A stretch of DNA of 64,000 bases from Hesseltinella vesiculosa (Eukaryota > Mucoromycota > Mucoromycetes > Mucorales > Cunninghamellaceae). The position numbers were made by a program, and so were the translations under genes. Under the pieces are notes generated by a model, which was given only the letters and a program-made list of their open reading frames with translations, was not told the DNA's origin and ran no database searches. Of the stretch, positions 55,896-64,000 are shown piece by piece. The stretch lies in contig MCGT01000030.1 of NCBI GenBank assembly GCA_002104935.1, forward strand, positions 248,001-312,000. Reading direction: 5' to 3'. Positions within the stretch are counted from its first letter, which is position 1; each line of letters begins with the position of its first letter.

Positions 55896-57090
55896 CTAAC
55901 AGAAGTTTTCCACGATCTTCCAACCGACATCTTTGTTGGCCAAAAAGGGAACGACCTTGCCGAGCTGGGGTTGAGCGGACGAGATTTCGTAGGTGGCAGG
56001 CACAACGACGTTCTCTTGCTTGACCAAGGTGACCTTCTTGTCCTGGAAGCCTTCCTTTTGCTTCAGACCATAAAAGCTGCGGCCAAAGTGACAAGCAAAG
56101 TTTTCTAGTTTGTCCAAGCAGCCAATGTCTTCAAAGATCTTGCACAGGTAAGGCAATACCAAGGGGGTTGTGAACACACCAGCATGAGCACAGGCAGTTT
56201 CCTTGACATGGCTAGGATGAGGGGCCGAGTCGGTACCCAAGAAGAAGCGAGGGTGGCCTACCAGAAAAGTGGGTGAGTTCCACTCGGCCTGCCAGCCTGG
56301 ATCTCGCGTTGTCCTTACCAGAGGCAACCACTTCACGGAGAGCTTGGCGGTCGTGAGGATATTTGGCAACAGGCTTGCAGAAATGGTGAGCTTGGCCGGC
56401 CCAGTCGTCGACGATGAGCTGGAGGTGGTGAACGGTGATGGAGCAAGCGACAGTGTCACCGAGACGCTTGACCAAGTCAACGGCAGCCGAGGTGGTGGCG
56501 TGTTCCAAGACAATCTTGAGGTTGGGGAAGGCGCGGTGGATCTTTTCAAGCTGGGGCAGGAATTTTTCTTCGGCGTTCATGACACACACGTCGTTGTCGA
56601 GGTCGCTGGGGATTTCACCGTGCAAGTTCAGCACCATGCCTTCTTCCTCCATAGCCTTGAACACAGGGTAGTAGATTTCATAGTTTTCAATACCAGAGTC
56701 GCTGTTGGTGGTGACGCCACGAGGATACGACTTGACACCGGCAATGCCGGCCTTGCTGGCCTTGCGCACTTCATCGACAGTCAAATCAGGCGACAAGTAC
56801 AGGGTCATGTAAAACGTTACGTCAGGAGCAAGGGCTTGGAGCTCTTCTTTGTAGCTCAAGGCTTGTTCGGTTTTGGTGACGGGAGGTTGCAAGTTGGGCT
56901 AAGGACCGATGATTAAACGATCCCTGATCAGCTCGATCCTTTTTATTTTTTATTTTTTTTATTTTACCATAATGTAAGCCAAGGAAACACCGCCTTCAGC
57001 CACCTTGGGGGTCACCATGCGCATCATATCCCCTTGGCGAAGGTGAAGATGGAAATCAGAAGCAGAAGGAATAGTAATCGATTGGGTCAT
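55896..57090 (-). CDS. ura4: Dihydroorotase (pyrimidine biosynthesis)
   Basis: Third step of de novo UMP synthesis: cyclises carbamoyl aspartate to dihydroorotate using a binuclear zinc site. Exons 57090-56968, 56898-56319, 56257-55896 give 354 aa, the size of monofunctional type II enzymes (yeast Ura4, E. coli PyrC). HLHLRQGDM holds the first two zinc histidines; AGVKSYPRG includes the lysine that becomes carbamylated; LNLHGE, LEHAT and FLGTDSAPH give the remaining His/Asp ligands. The gene has its promoter in the 519-bp divergent gap that contains repeat copy F, 60-300 bp upstream of its start codon. Confidence 0.96.
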
Positions 57091-57609
57091 ATTGTTACAA
57101 AGAAAAAAAGGTGGAGAAAGAAAAAAAAAAATAGAAGCCCCCGCCGTCAAAAAAAAAAATATCAAAACTGGGGAATCGGATGTGTCAAATAAAATTGAGC
57201 AAACATTGGCTGGACGATCTTCACCAATCGATATGATTTTTTCTGCATCATCCTCTCTATGCAAAATTTCACCTTGATCGAATCACTCAAAAGTGGGCAG
57301 CATTTGCTTTTTCATGAAAAGAACTTCGGTGGCTATATTCAGTCTCCGCACTTTGCCATCGATTCCAAGCTGGTGCAGGGCAGTTGGCAATCAATCAACA
57401 CATCGTTCGAAAATAAAAAGTAATCCTTCAAAAGTGTCTGTGTTGGTTACGGTGCCTCGAGCAAAGCACCGGCTGCTAACAACGCTTGGCCAACCAAAAG
57501 TGGGGAGGTCTTTGAATTTTTGTAACGAGGCAGGGCAGCACGAAATTCAAAAGGAGCAAAAGAAAATGGCAGTAAACGACTTTTTCTTCACCTTTTTTTT
57601 TTTTTCAGC
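57091..57609. other. Divergent promoter region carrying a repeat copy
   Basis: 519 bp between the dihydroorotase and lineage-family gene starts. About half is repeat copy F, so whatever promoter elements exist are squeezed to the flanks or lie in the repeat. Confidence 0.5.
57150..57390 (-). repeat. Dispersed repeat family, copy F
   Basis: Matches the family in reverse orientation: reading the minus strand gives CCAGCTTGGAATCGATGGC, TGCGGAGACTGAATATAGCC, CTTTTGAGTGATTCGATCAA, GAGGATGATGCAGAAAAAAT, CATATCGATTGGTGAAGATC, GTCCAGCCAATG, TTTGACACATCCGATTCCCC. It ends in the A/T run near 57150. Independent insertion next to the dihydroorotase promoter. Confidence 0.75.
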
Positions 57610-59916
57610 ATGACTCTTGAAAAGAAACGAATGGCTGTTGATAATTCTGTCAAAGAAGGTTAGAATAGGAAGCCATGTATGTATACGATTTAGATTATTT
57701 CTAACTTTTCCTTCCTTGTTTCTAGCTCTGACTTCGTTTATGTCCAGAGCCAAAAGGCCTAAATTCAAAGACTTTGTGGAAGCCAACAAGGAAAACATTG
57801 CCGACTGGTCCATGGCGAGTGATGTCAGTACTAAGGAAAACTTGGAAAACATGTGGAAGCAGAGATTTGTCAAAAGCATCCATCTATTTGGCAAGCATCG
57901 GCCAGTTGATTGGTAAGAAGACGCGTCTACGGAAAGAGAATTTGACACACTTGCACTTTATCTTCAATAGTCTTAAAGACAAAGTTGATTGGGAATCTAT
58001 CCTGAGGGAGATTGAGCTCAAGGTATGATTATGGCAGGTAGAGACCTGGCAGCGCCCTGAGTGTAAGCCCTTTTTCATTCTTCTTTTGGATGTAGAAACT
58101 GGCCCGTGAGGCCGTCAGAAATACAGCTGTGATGAATGTGATTGCTGCCGCCCCGTTGGTTGAAAAAATTTATCAAAAAACTGTGGATGACTTATTGGTG
58201 TCGTCGTCAATGGCCCCTGCCCAAGTCATTGTCCACCCATCGAATACCACCGCCTCGTGTGATGTCGGTTGTGTTGCTGAACCCTTGGACCCCACTGATG
58301 ACATTGCCAGTGTCAGCACTCCCGAACTTGCTGACTGCCTCCCTTTGTACCCCACGGACCTTGACTCTTCAACCGTCAAAGATGGACATGATGTATCCTA
58401 TTCGTTGCATATGCTTGCTCACAAAAAAGTAAGAACCTCCTGTTTCTCCCCGTAATTGTGAATTTTTGTTCATAACTCTTGCCCCTCTTTCTTTTTATTA
58501 GATGATGGGTACACCTCTCTCAGATGAAGAAGTGGAATACGTGAAGAGCATAGATGCAGACACGACTGGAAATGACTTGCTGCGCTTAGGTGGTGCTATG
58601 CTGATTAAAGAGCAAAAGGATGTAGTGGAGGAGAGCTTGATGCGGTAAGAAGCCAAGCATTACCAATAACCAGTGCTCATGCTGATCCGTTTTATTCCTT
58701 AGACTTTCGCTGTCTAAAATTCTCAACCTGCTTGACACTGACCACATGGCCATGTACCAAAAGCACCTCGACCCCCAGCACTGGTCCAACATCCGGCGCT
58801 CTGCCCCACAACTGCCAGGTGGCCTGTGTGCTGAAACAAGCGATCTTTTTGACTCGCTTATTGCCCAAGGCACCTCAGTGAAAAGCGTATTGACCTTCAT
58901 TGATTTTCACCGGCAACAGTTGTCTGCAAATGATCGACAGTCCTCCCAAGCCTACACAGCACTGCTCATGGTTGAGCAAATGTAAAGGATGAAAAAAAAA
59001 AAAGGGAGAGGTGGAATGGAGCCATACTCACGTCTTGGCTCCCCATTTGTCAGTGTCCGCAACCTCGGTCGATGGTGCAACACGAACGCAACCTCCGAAC
59101 TGACATTTTACCGGCGCTTCGCTTCTATCCTGGAGTTGCTCTTTGATGACACGGATATCATTTTGAACGAGTAAGTGAAGGCAACAAGAAAATAGCCATC
59201 CACCGTGACTTTTATTTCTTTTTCCTAGTGGTGAGCACTGTTCAGCTGCAACGAAGGCAATGACCGATCTCAACAAGGCACTCTTTTCCCCTGGCGACAC
59301 CTCCGTGACCTATGGCCGCAAAATCGACCTGATTTTGATGCTCAATGCTGAGCAACAAGTGGAAATGTCAACCAACGAGTGGAAGCGCCGCAATGTTCGT
59401 GAAGATCTTATCGTCAAACAACAAGCCAAGAACTTGATGTCCAACGCTGCCACTCTTGACCATCTCGCCCTCCACTTCTCATCCAACCTGAACAAATCCC
59501 TTGCCATGGATTTTGTTGGTAGGTGCTCGTTCAGGAGCAAGTCGGAAATTGGCCTTCCCCGTTCAATGCCTCTTTCTTCTCTTTAGGAAATCATGGTTAC
59601 CTGTACCAGTTGGAAAAACTTGATGGCTTTTTCGTTGCTTCGCTGGTTGCAACTTTGGTGATCCCAGTGGATTTGCCAAACCTTGTACAATTCAAAGAAA
59701 CGCTACTTACCTTGTTCAAGTTGAAGGTATGAAATAGGCAAAGCTTTACAGGCGAGTCCTTTCAACTTCTTCTTTTAGGAGTTCATGGTTGACCAAGGAC
59801 GAGAGCTGAAGTCAATCATAGCTAACCAAGAAGTGCAAAGAACCTTCCCCAACCTCCCATTGTCAGCCTCCCCTACCAATATCGACGACGTCAATTATAT
59901 CTTTTTAAACCATTGA
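57610..59916 (+). CDS. Uncharacterised protein of a probable Mucorales-expanded family (intactness uncertain)
   Basis: Function unknown. Exons 57610-57658, 57726-57912, 57971-58022, 58096-58428, 58502-58644, 58703-58981, 59009-59170, 59229-59518, 59587-59726, 59779-59916 give about 590 aa. Key stretch: TSELTFYRRFASILELLFDD, then DGEHCSAATKAM, YGRKIDLILMLN, STNEWKRRNV, and GYLYQLEKLDGFFVASLVAT. I associate this pattern with large families of hypothetical proteins in Mucoromycotina genomes; that is recollection, not a search. No catalytic motif or membrane segment is seen. Between 58981 and 59009 the frame is unbroken except for one TAA; treating these 27 bases as an intron restores the ORF but is implausibly short, so this may be a pseudogene or carry a sequencing error. 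The 3' end is partly duplicated downstream. Confidence 0.65.
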
Positions 59917-60008
59917 AATTGAATTCTCATTCTCCAGAAGCGCCAAGATCCTTCCCCAACCTCCCATTGTCAGCCTCCCCTACCAATATCGAGGGCATCA
60001 ATTATATC
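59831..60008 (+). repeat. Tandem duplication of the terminal exon, 71-bp copies 107 bp apart
   Basis: Bases 59831-59901 recur at 59938-60008 with few differences; the core CTTCCCCAACCTCCCATTGT is identical. The first copy encodes the last residues of the lineage-family gene, the second lies beyond its stop. Weaker similarity continues for some 20 bases. Confidence 0.9.
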
Positions 60009-61755
60009 TTATATACCACTGAAAAATTTGAAAAATTAAATCTTTGAAAAAGTAAATCAACACCATCATCTTATTACAAGCTGGTGCTTGCTCAAAGGGG
60101 CTTTTTTTCTCTTTGTTTGCATCAGAGACAACCATAGGCGAGTCAGCGTCACATACAAAGGGGCACATGGCATTTTTTTGGTTTTTATTGCTGTTAGTGA
60201 CTCTTGATGGGGGTCATAGCGCGTGCTAACAACAGGAGGGTGCAAAAGTGTTATGACAAAGATACCGGCATGTAGAGATTGGTGGGTCGTGGCGCGCCGT
60301 TCAGTGACAGGCTTCGTCAAGTTATTCATGGTCTTGCATGGCATTTAACAAATAGTAGGCGCTAGTTGGCTGCGGTGGACGAACAGACACCAGGTGGATC
60401 AGGATGAGAGACATAATCAGGCCAACCAAATGTGACCACCCCATGACTTGCGCTTCGATAGCAAGAGTTAAAGATGAGGCAACTCAAAGCAAGAATACTC
60501 GCTAAGAGAAGCTCATCACCCGTGCTATACCACTTGGGGCGCATACAGGCAACCTGTAGCATACTCAAGACAAGAATACTCGCCAGGAGATTCCCTTGTC
60601 ATGGAGTGGTCATGAGAGCAAAGCAATCCAAAAGGATGCGGGCCATTCCATAAAAAAAAAAGCAGTCAGTAAACAAATTCTTCTAAACAATTGTCAACGC
60701 ACCTTGGAAGCCAACCAAATGTGACCACACCATGACTTGCGCTTCGATAGCAAAAGATAAAGATGAGGTAGCTCAAAGCAAGAATACTCGCTAGGAGAAG
60801 CTCATCACCCGTGCTATACCACTTGGGGCGCATACAGGCAACCTGTAGCATACTCAAGACAAGAATACTCGCCAGGAGATTCCCTTGTCATGGGGTGGTC
60901 ATGAGAGCAAAGCAATCCAAAAGGATGCGTGCCATTCCATAAAAAAAAAAGCAGTCAGTAAACAAATTCTTTTCAAACAATTGTCAACGCACCTTGAAGC
61001 CAACCAAATGTGACCACACCATGACTTGCGCTTCGATAGCAAGAGTTAAAGATGAGGCAGCTCAAAGCAAGAATACTCGCTAGGAGAAGCTCATCACCCG
61101 TGCTATACCACTTGGGGCGCATACAGGCAACCTGTAGCATACTCAAGACAAGAATACTCGCCAGGAGATTCCCTTGTCATGCAACAAAAGACGAAAGAAA
61201 AAGCCCTCCCAAAAAAAAAAAAAAAACCAAAAAAAAAAAAAAACTGTCTGTGACGCCGATTCAGGCCAAAAAAGGAAGGCGTTGAAGGGCTCTGATCACG
61301 TGCGAAACTCCATGGCACATCATTCCCTTTTTGACTGGCGACCAGCTTGTAATCAGCACGGATGTTTTCTTTTTATTTTTTGCTTCCAAAATGTACAGTA
61401 CGAAGATAATGATGTAAATTAGACAGCTCTTCATCTGTATCGGTCATCTTGGACAGCTAGAGCAGTGCTATTTTGGCCTAACTCTGCCGTTTTCTTATTT
61501 TGTTGCAAAGTCAGTTTTTGCATGTCGCGCCAATTCCGCGTCTCCATTGCTTGGCGTAGACAACAGAACGGTGCTGGCTGATGTCATGTAAACCAATCTC
61601 GCAGCTGGCCTAGAATGACACCCTATCTCGGAAGAGAAGGGGCACTCTAAATTTGGACCTGACACACAGAGATTTTTTTTCGAGCGACCTTGGGCTCCAG
61701 AAGGACGGTATTTATTAAGAAGAAGCGATTAGTGTTCAGGGAGGGAGGCAACGGT
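59917..61755. other. Intergenic region with tandem arrays, 1.8 kb
   Basis: Between two convergent genes. It holds the terminal-exon duplication, the 289-bp array and an A-rich stretch near 61210-61245. The unit of the array contains a minus-strand frame of up to 60 codons (starting MSMLQVACMRPKWYS), repeated with the unit; I do not believe it is a gene. Confidence 0.5.
60422..61182. repeat. Tandem array of 289-bp units, 2.6 copies
   Basis: The block CCAACCAAATGTGACCAC starts at 60422, 60711 and 61000, giving a period of exactly 289 bp twice. Copies differ by isolated substitutions. The third copy stops at CCCTTGTCATG near 61182, after about 183 bp. Each unit also has two related 28-30 bp sub-repeats (CAAGAATACTCGC core) about 80 bp apart, e.g. 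at 60483 and 60563. Confidence 0.95.
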
Positions 61756-63396
61756 TTAGTATCGGTGACCATTTGGCGATTGAGCTAGCCATTTCGAGGT
61801 GTCGCTAGGCTCTTGAAAATAAGGAGGAGCAGCGTCATCGAGGGCGGCGCCAGGCATACCCGCGGTCGAAGATCGGTGGACATTTTCGGTGACTTTGGCG
61901 ATGACGGAAGTGCCGTGGTAGGAAGTGGAAGCCAGGGTGGTTGTGGTAGATGGGTTGGCAGACAAGGGCTGCGATTCATAGGGAGAGAGTGATGTGTGAT
62001 ATTTTGCGTACGACGCATGTTTGTCAAAAGTCGAGAAGGCACGTGATTCGGTGAGGGGAAAAGGAGATGACCTCCCTGTGACGGAAGGTGTCATTGGTCG
62101 TGTGTCTTGATATTGCTTAGGATGGAAGATCAGGATCATCACCGTCCACACTACAATCGAGGCCACATTGGCTATGAGCCACAGAGGAAACAAAGGAGAG
62201 GGAAAAAAAGAAATGAGAACCAGCATGAGCACGGTTTTTGCCCAAGGGGAGAAGGGGGTTGACAGAACAAAAAAAAAAAAAAAAAAAAAACTTACTGTTG
62301 CAAATCAAGAAATCCGAGGAGAATTTGTGGGCATTCAGTGACTTTTTACCAGTCAAGCCGTCAGCACAGAGAATGATGAGGGAAGTGGCATATATAAAGA
62401 GGCTGGCGGTCAGGATGAGATTGAGTTCTTGAAAGTATTGAATCTTGGCTCCGGCAGACCTGGGGTCATTTAACCGCTGGGCGTTGGCCAATAACCTGTT
62501 GAATTTAAAGTTGGAGCGGACCCCGAGGATGGCAACGACGAAGAGGCCACAGCTGTACACTAGCTCAGGCATGATTTCTTTGTAGGTTGGTTCATAAACT
62601 TTTCTAGAAAAGTTGAATTGTAATAAAGGGAAGAGAACCATGGACGTTGCAGTCCTAACAGCACAAAAAAAAGGGCATCGTTCGGTACAATGCTACAAAA
62701 AATAGGAGAGCCATGTTTTTTTTTTTACCAGACAATGTAAAATTTGAACTCCTTGCTTGTCATGAAGTTGGCTTTCACGACAGTGTTGGCCAGGTAATTC
62801 CAAAAACATTGCAGCAGTAAGAGAGTGCCTCTTTGTCGATTTTTAAAAATAAAAATAAGCTCGAGTTTTCCAGGCCGGAGACAACAGCCACTTACGTCTG
62901 CAAGGAAAAGCCAATGCATAAGCTATAACCTTTTCATGTGAACGAGCAGGTCAGAACAATGAGAAAAAAAAAGGAGAAAAAAAAGGCTTACTTGTGGGGA
63001 CCACCAGATGCTTGTCAGCGTCAGACCACATAGACTCGGGTTTAGGAACGATATGACCGAGGATACTGACAAACCCTTCGTCGTATTTAATCCGGATGGA
63101 GGTAAATTCTACTCCGACTCATTAGTGATCCTTTTTTATGCCTCCTCGTCCTCCTTACCATAATAAAGCTGACAGACAATCATGAAGAACATTAAGAGGG
63201 TGAAGAATGCTTTCAGTGCAGCTGCTTTAAAACTCGAAGGATAGACACATCGAAAGCGATCCAGTGACCAGACCCGATGAGTGTACCAAATCAGCATATA
63301 TGAGTAGTAGGTCGCGCGCTCTGGAAAACAAGTCAGTCTCGATTCGACGCTCTTCTCTGCCTTACGCAAAAAACTAAAATCACTGAGATGGGTCAT
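61756..63396 (-). CDS. Multi-pass (about seven helices) membrane protein, uncharacterised
   Basis: Function unknown. Exons 63396-63159, 63108-62992, 62922-62896 (27 nt), 62828-62729, 62654-62296, 62171-61756 join in phase to 418 aa. Hydrophobic segments include AFFTLLMFFMIVCQLYY, a run around TLLLLQCFWNYLA, SMVLFPLLQF, LVYSCGLFVVAILGV, LILTASLFIYATSLIILC and VASIVVWTVMILIF. The C-terminal 120 residues are hydrophilic and Ser/Thr-rich (potential phospho-tail). About seven helices with a serine-rich cytosolic tail resemble the layout of a receptor-like protein, but no GPCR family motif is seen. The exon 2 acceptor could lie three bases upstream (Glu or Val-Glu at the junction). Confidence 0.75.
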
Positions 63397-64000
63397 TGTG
63401 TAAGAAAATAGAAAAATTGGTTCAAGAAGGAAATAAAATCAGCAAGACACCTTTTTTATTGATGCTGTACCAGCCAAAGGCGGCAATTCATGGAGTAGAT
63501 GTTGCATGAAAGAAGAAAATAAGCTTTCCCTCCTTGACTTCATAAACAAATAGGAGTTGGACAAAGAAATGAAACAAGATGAAAGATTAAAAATCATGAA
63601 GAAAGGGGCGGCCTATGACCCAAAAGAGCTGGATTCAAACCCCTTGCCCCTGAACAAATCACAGCAAAACAATAAAACGAAATGCTGGCGGTACTTGAGA
63701 ATTGCCATGACAAAGCTGTGAGCTGCGGCGTTTGAATAGATACGGCGTTTTATACAGCACGGCCTGGGGAATTTTTTTCTTTTCCATTCACTCTTTTTTT
63801 AATTGTGATGACTGGACAAAAAACGTCGTCTGTTCGCTCAGGGTAGGGTGCTTGTCATAAGAGAGGAGCGATTTCTTGCGGGAGAGGCAAAAGAAAGGGT
63901 TTTATCGAGAGCATTGGGGTCCCAGCGATGGCAATCAAGTGAGGCATGTTACTAACACGTCGGTTCCCATGGTAGGCATGAATTGGACAATCAAGCTCTA
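63397..64000. other. Right-edge region without identified gene
   Basis: About 600 bp upstream of the membrane protein. An ATG at 63808 (+) opens MTGQKTSSVRSG and could start a gene running off the window, but too little is present to support a call. Confidence 0.35.

Noticed and set aside
60362..60857. Repeated minus-strand peptide starting MSMLQVACMRPKWYS
   Set aside because: It simply recurs with the 289-bp unit, has no start context, and is cut by differing stops in each copy.
60422..61182. Possible CRISPR-like array
   Set aside because: Units are 289 bp, contiguous and without unique spacers; this is a eukaryotic tandem repeat.
63606..63652. tRNA-like segment (GGGGC ... GGATTCAAACCCC ... 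GCCCC)
   Set aside because: Only about 47 nt separate the pairing ends and no D or anticodon arm fits; the B-box resemblance is probably chance.

Overview
This window comes from a filamentous fungus, most likely Mucoromycota (Mucorales). The signs are short spliceosomal introns (roughly 50-110 bp, many with a long T run before the 3' splice site), compact genes on both strands, fungal-only proteins (a myosin-motor chitin synthase, chitin deacetylase, Pho81, a Pcl-type cyclin, DUF7137-like and DUF8032-like proteins) and a gene that looks like a lineage-expanded Mucorales family. I do not assign a genus. I rebuilt exon structures by hand from GT/GC-AG sites and reading phase. Nearly every intron-bearing gene closes in frame. 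The exceptions are the first exon of the Vps17-like gene and one doubtful 27-nt step in the gene at 57.6-59.9 kb.

Layout. 1-5.6 kb: 3' part of a neurofibromin-type RasGAP (+). 5.6-7.6 kb: gene-free, with copies of a dispersed repeat. 7.6-13.3 kb: class V chitin synthase with myosin head (-). 14-15.1 kb: Bud23 rRNA methyltransferase (-), divergent from mitochondrial uS13 (+). 16-17.9 kb: PX-BAR sorting nexin, probably Vps17 (-). 18.4-19 kb: Pcl cyclin (-). 19.4-20.05 kb: Isu1 (-). 20.2-20.9 kb: ribosomal eL33 (-), divergent from NDC1 (+, 21.1-23.3 kb), which is followed by Sec12 (+). 25.5-26.1 kb: a 76-aa small protein (-). 26.8-27.9 kb: Spc25 (+), meeting an inorganic pyrophosphatase with a signal peptide (-) tail to tail. 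29.5-30.8 kb: Spt3 (-). 31.1-33.1 kb: Dsk2/ubiquilin (-), divergent from a rhodanese (+). 34.3-35.7 kb: G-protein alpha (+). 36.4-37.1 kb: eL37 (-). 37.2-38.7 kb: Acinus-like (-). 38.9-40 kb: inositol monophosphatase (-). 40.8-41.8 kb: DUF7137-like wall/membrane protein (+). 42-43.4 kb: RRM-like protein (+). 43.7-47.4 kb: Pho81 (-). 47.9-49.6 kb: chitin deacetylase (-). 51.3-52.4 kb: DUF8032-like protein (+). 52.4-55.9 kb: gene-poor, with a 1.17-kb inverted repeat. 55.9-57.1 kb: dihydroorotase (-). 57.6-59.9 kb: lineage-family gene (+). 60.4-61.2 kb: 289-bp tandem array. 61.8-63.4 kb: multi-pass membrane protein (-).

The genes are mostly housekeeping and do not form a gene cluster. Themes recur: signalling (RasGAP, G alpha, Pho81, Pcl cyclin), wall chitin (chitin synthase, chitin deacetylase) and membrane traffic (Sec12, Vps17). 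The least explained sequence is non-genic: a dispersed repeat family with at least six copies or fragments here, two of them forming a near-perfect long inverted repeat; a 3-copy 289-bp array; and the adjoining lineage-expanded gene, which carries an in-frame stop and a duplicated 3' end.
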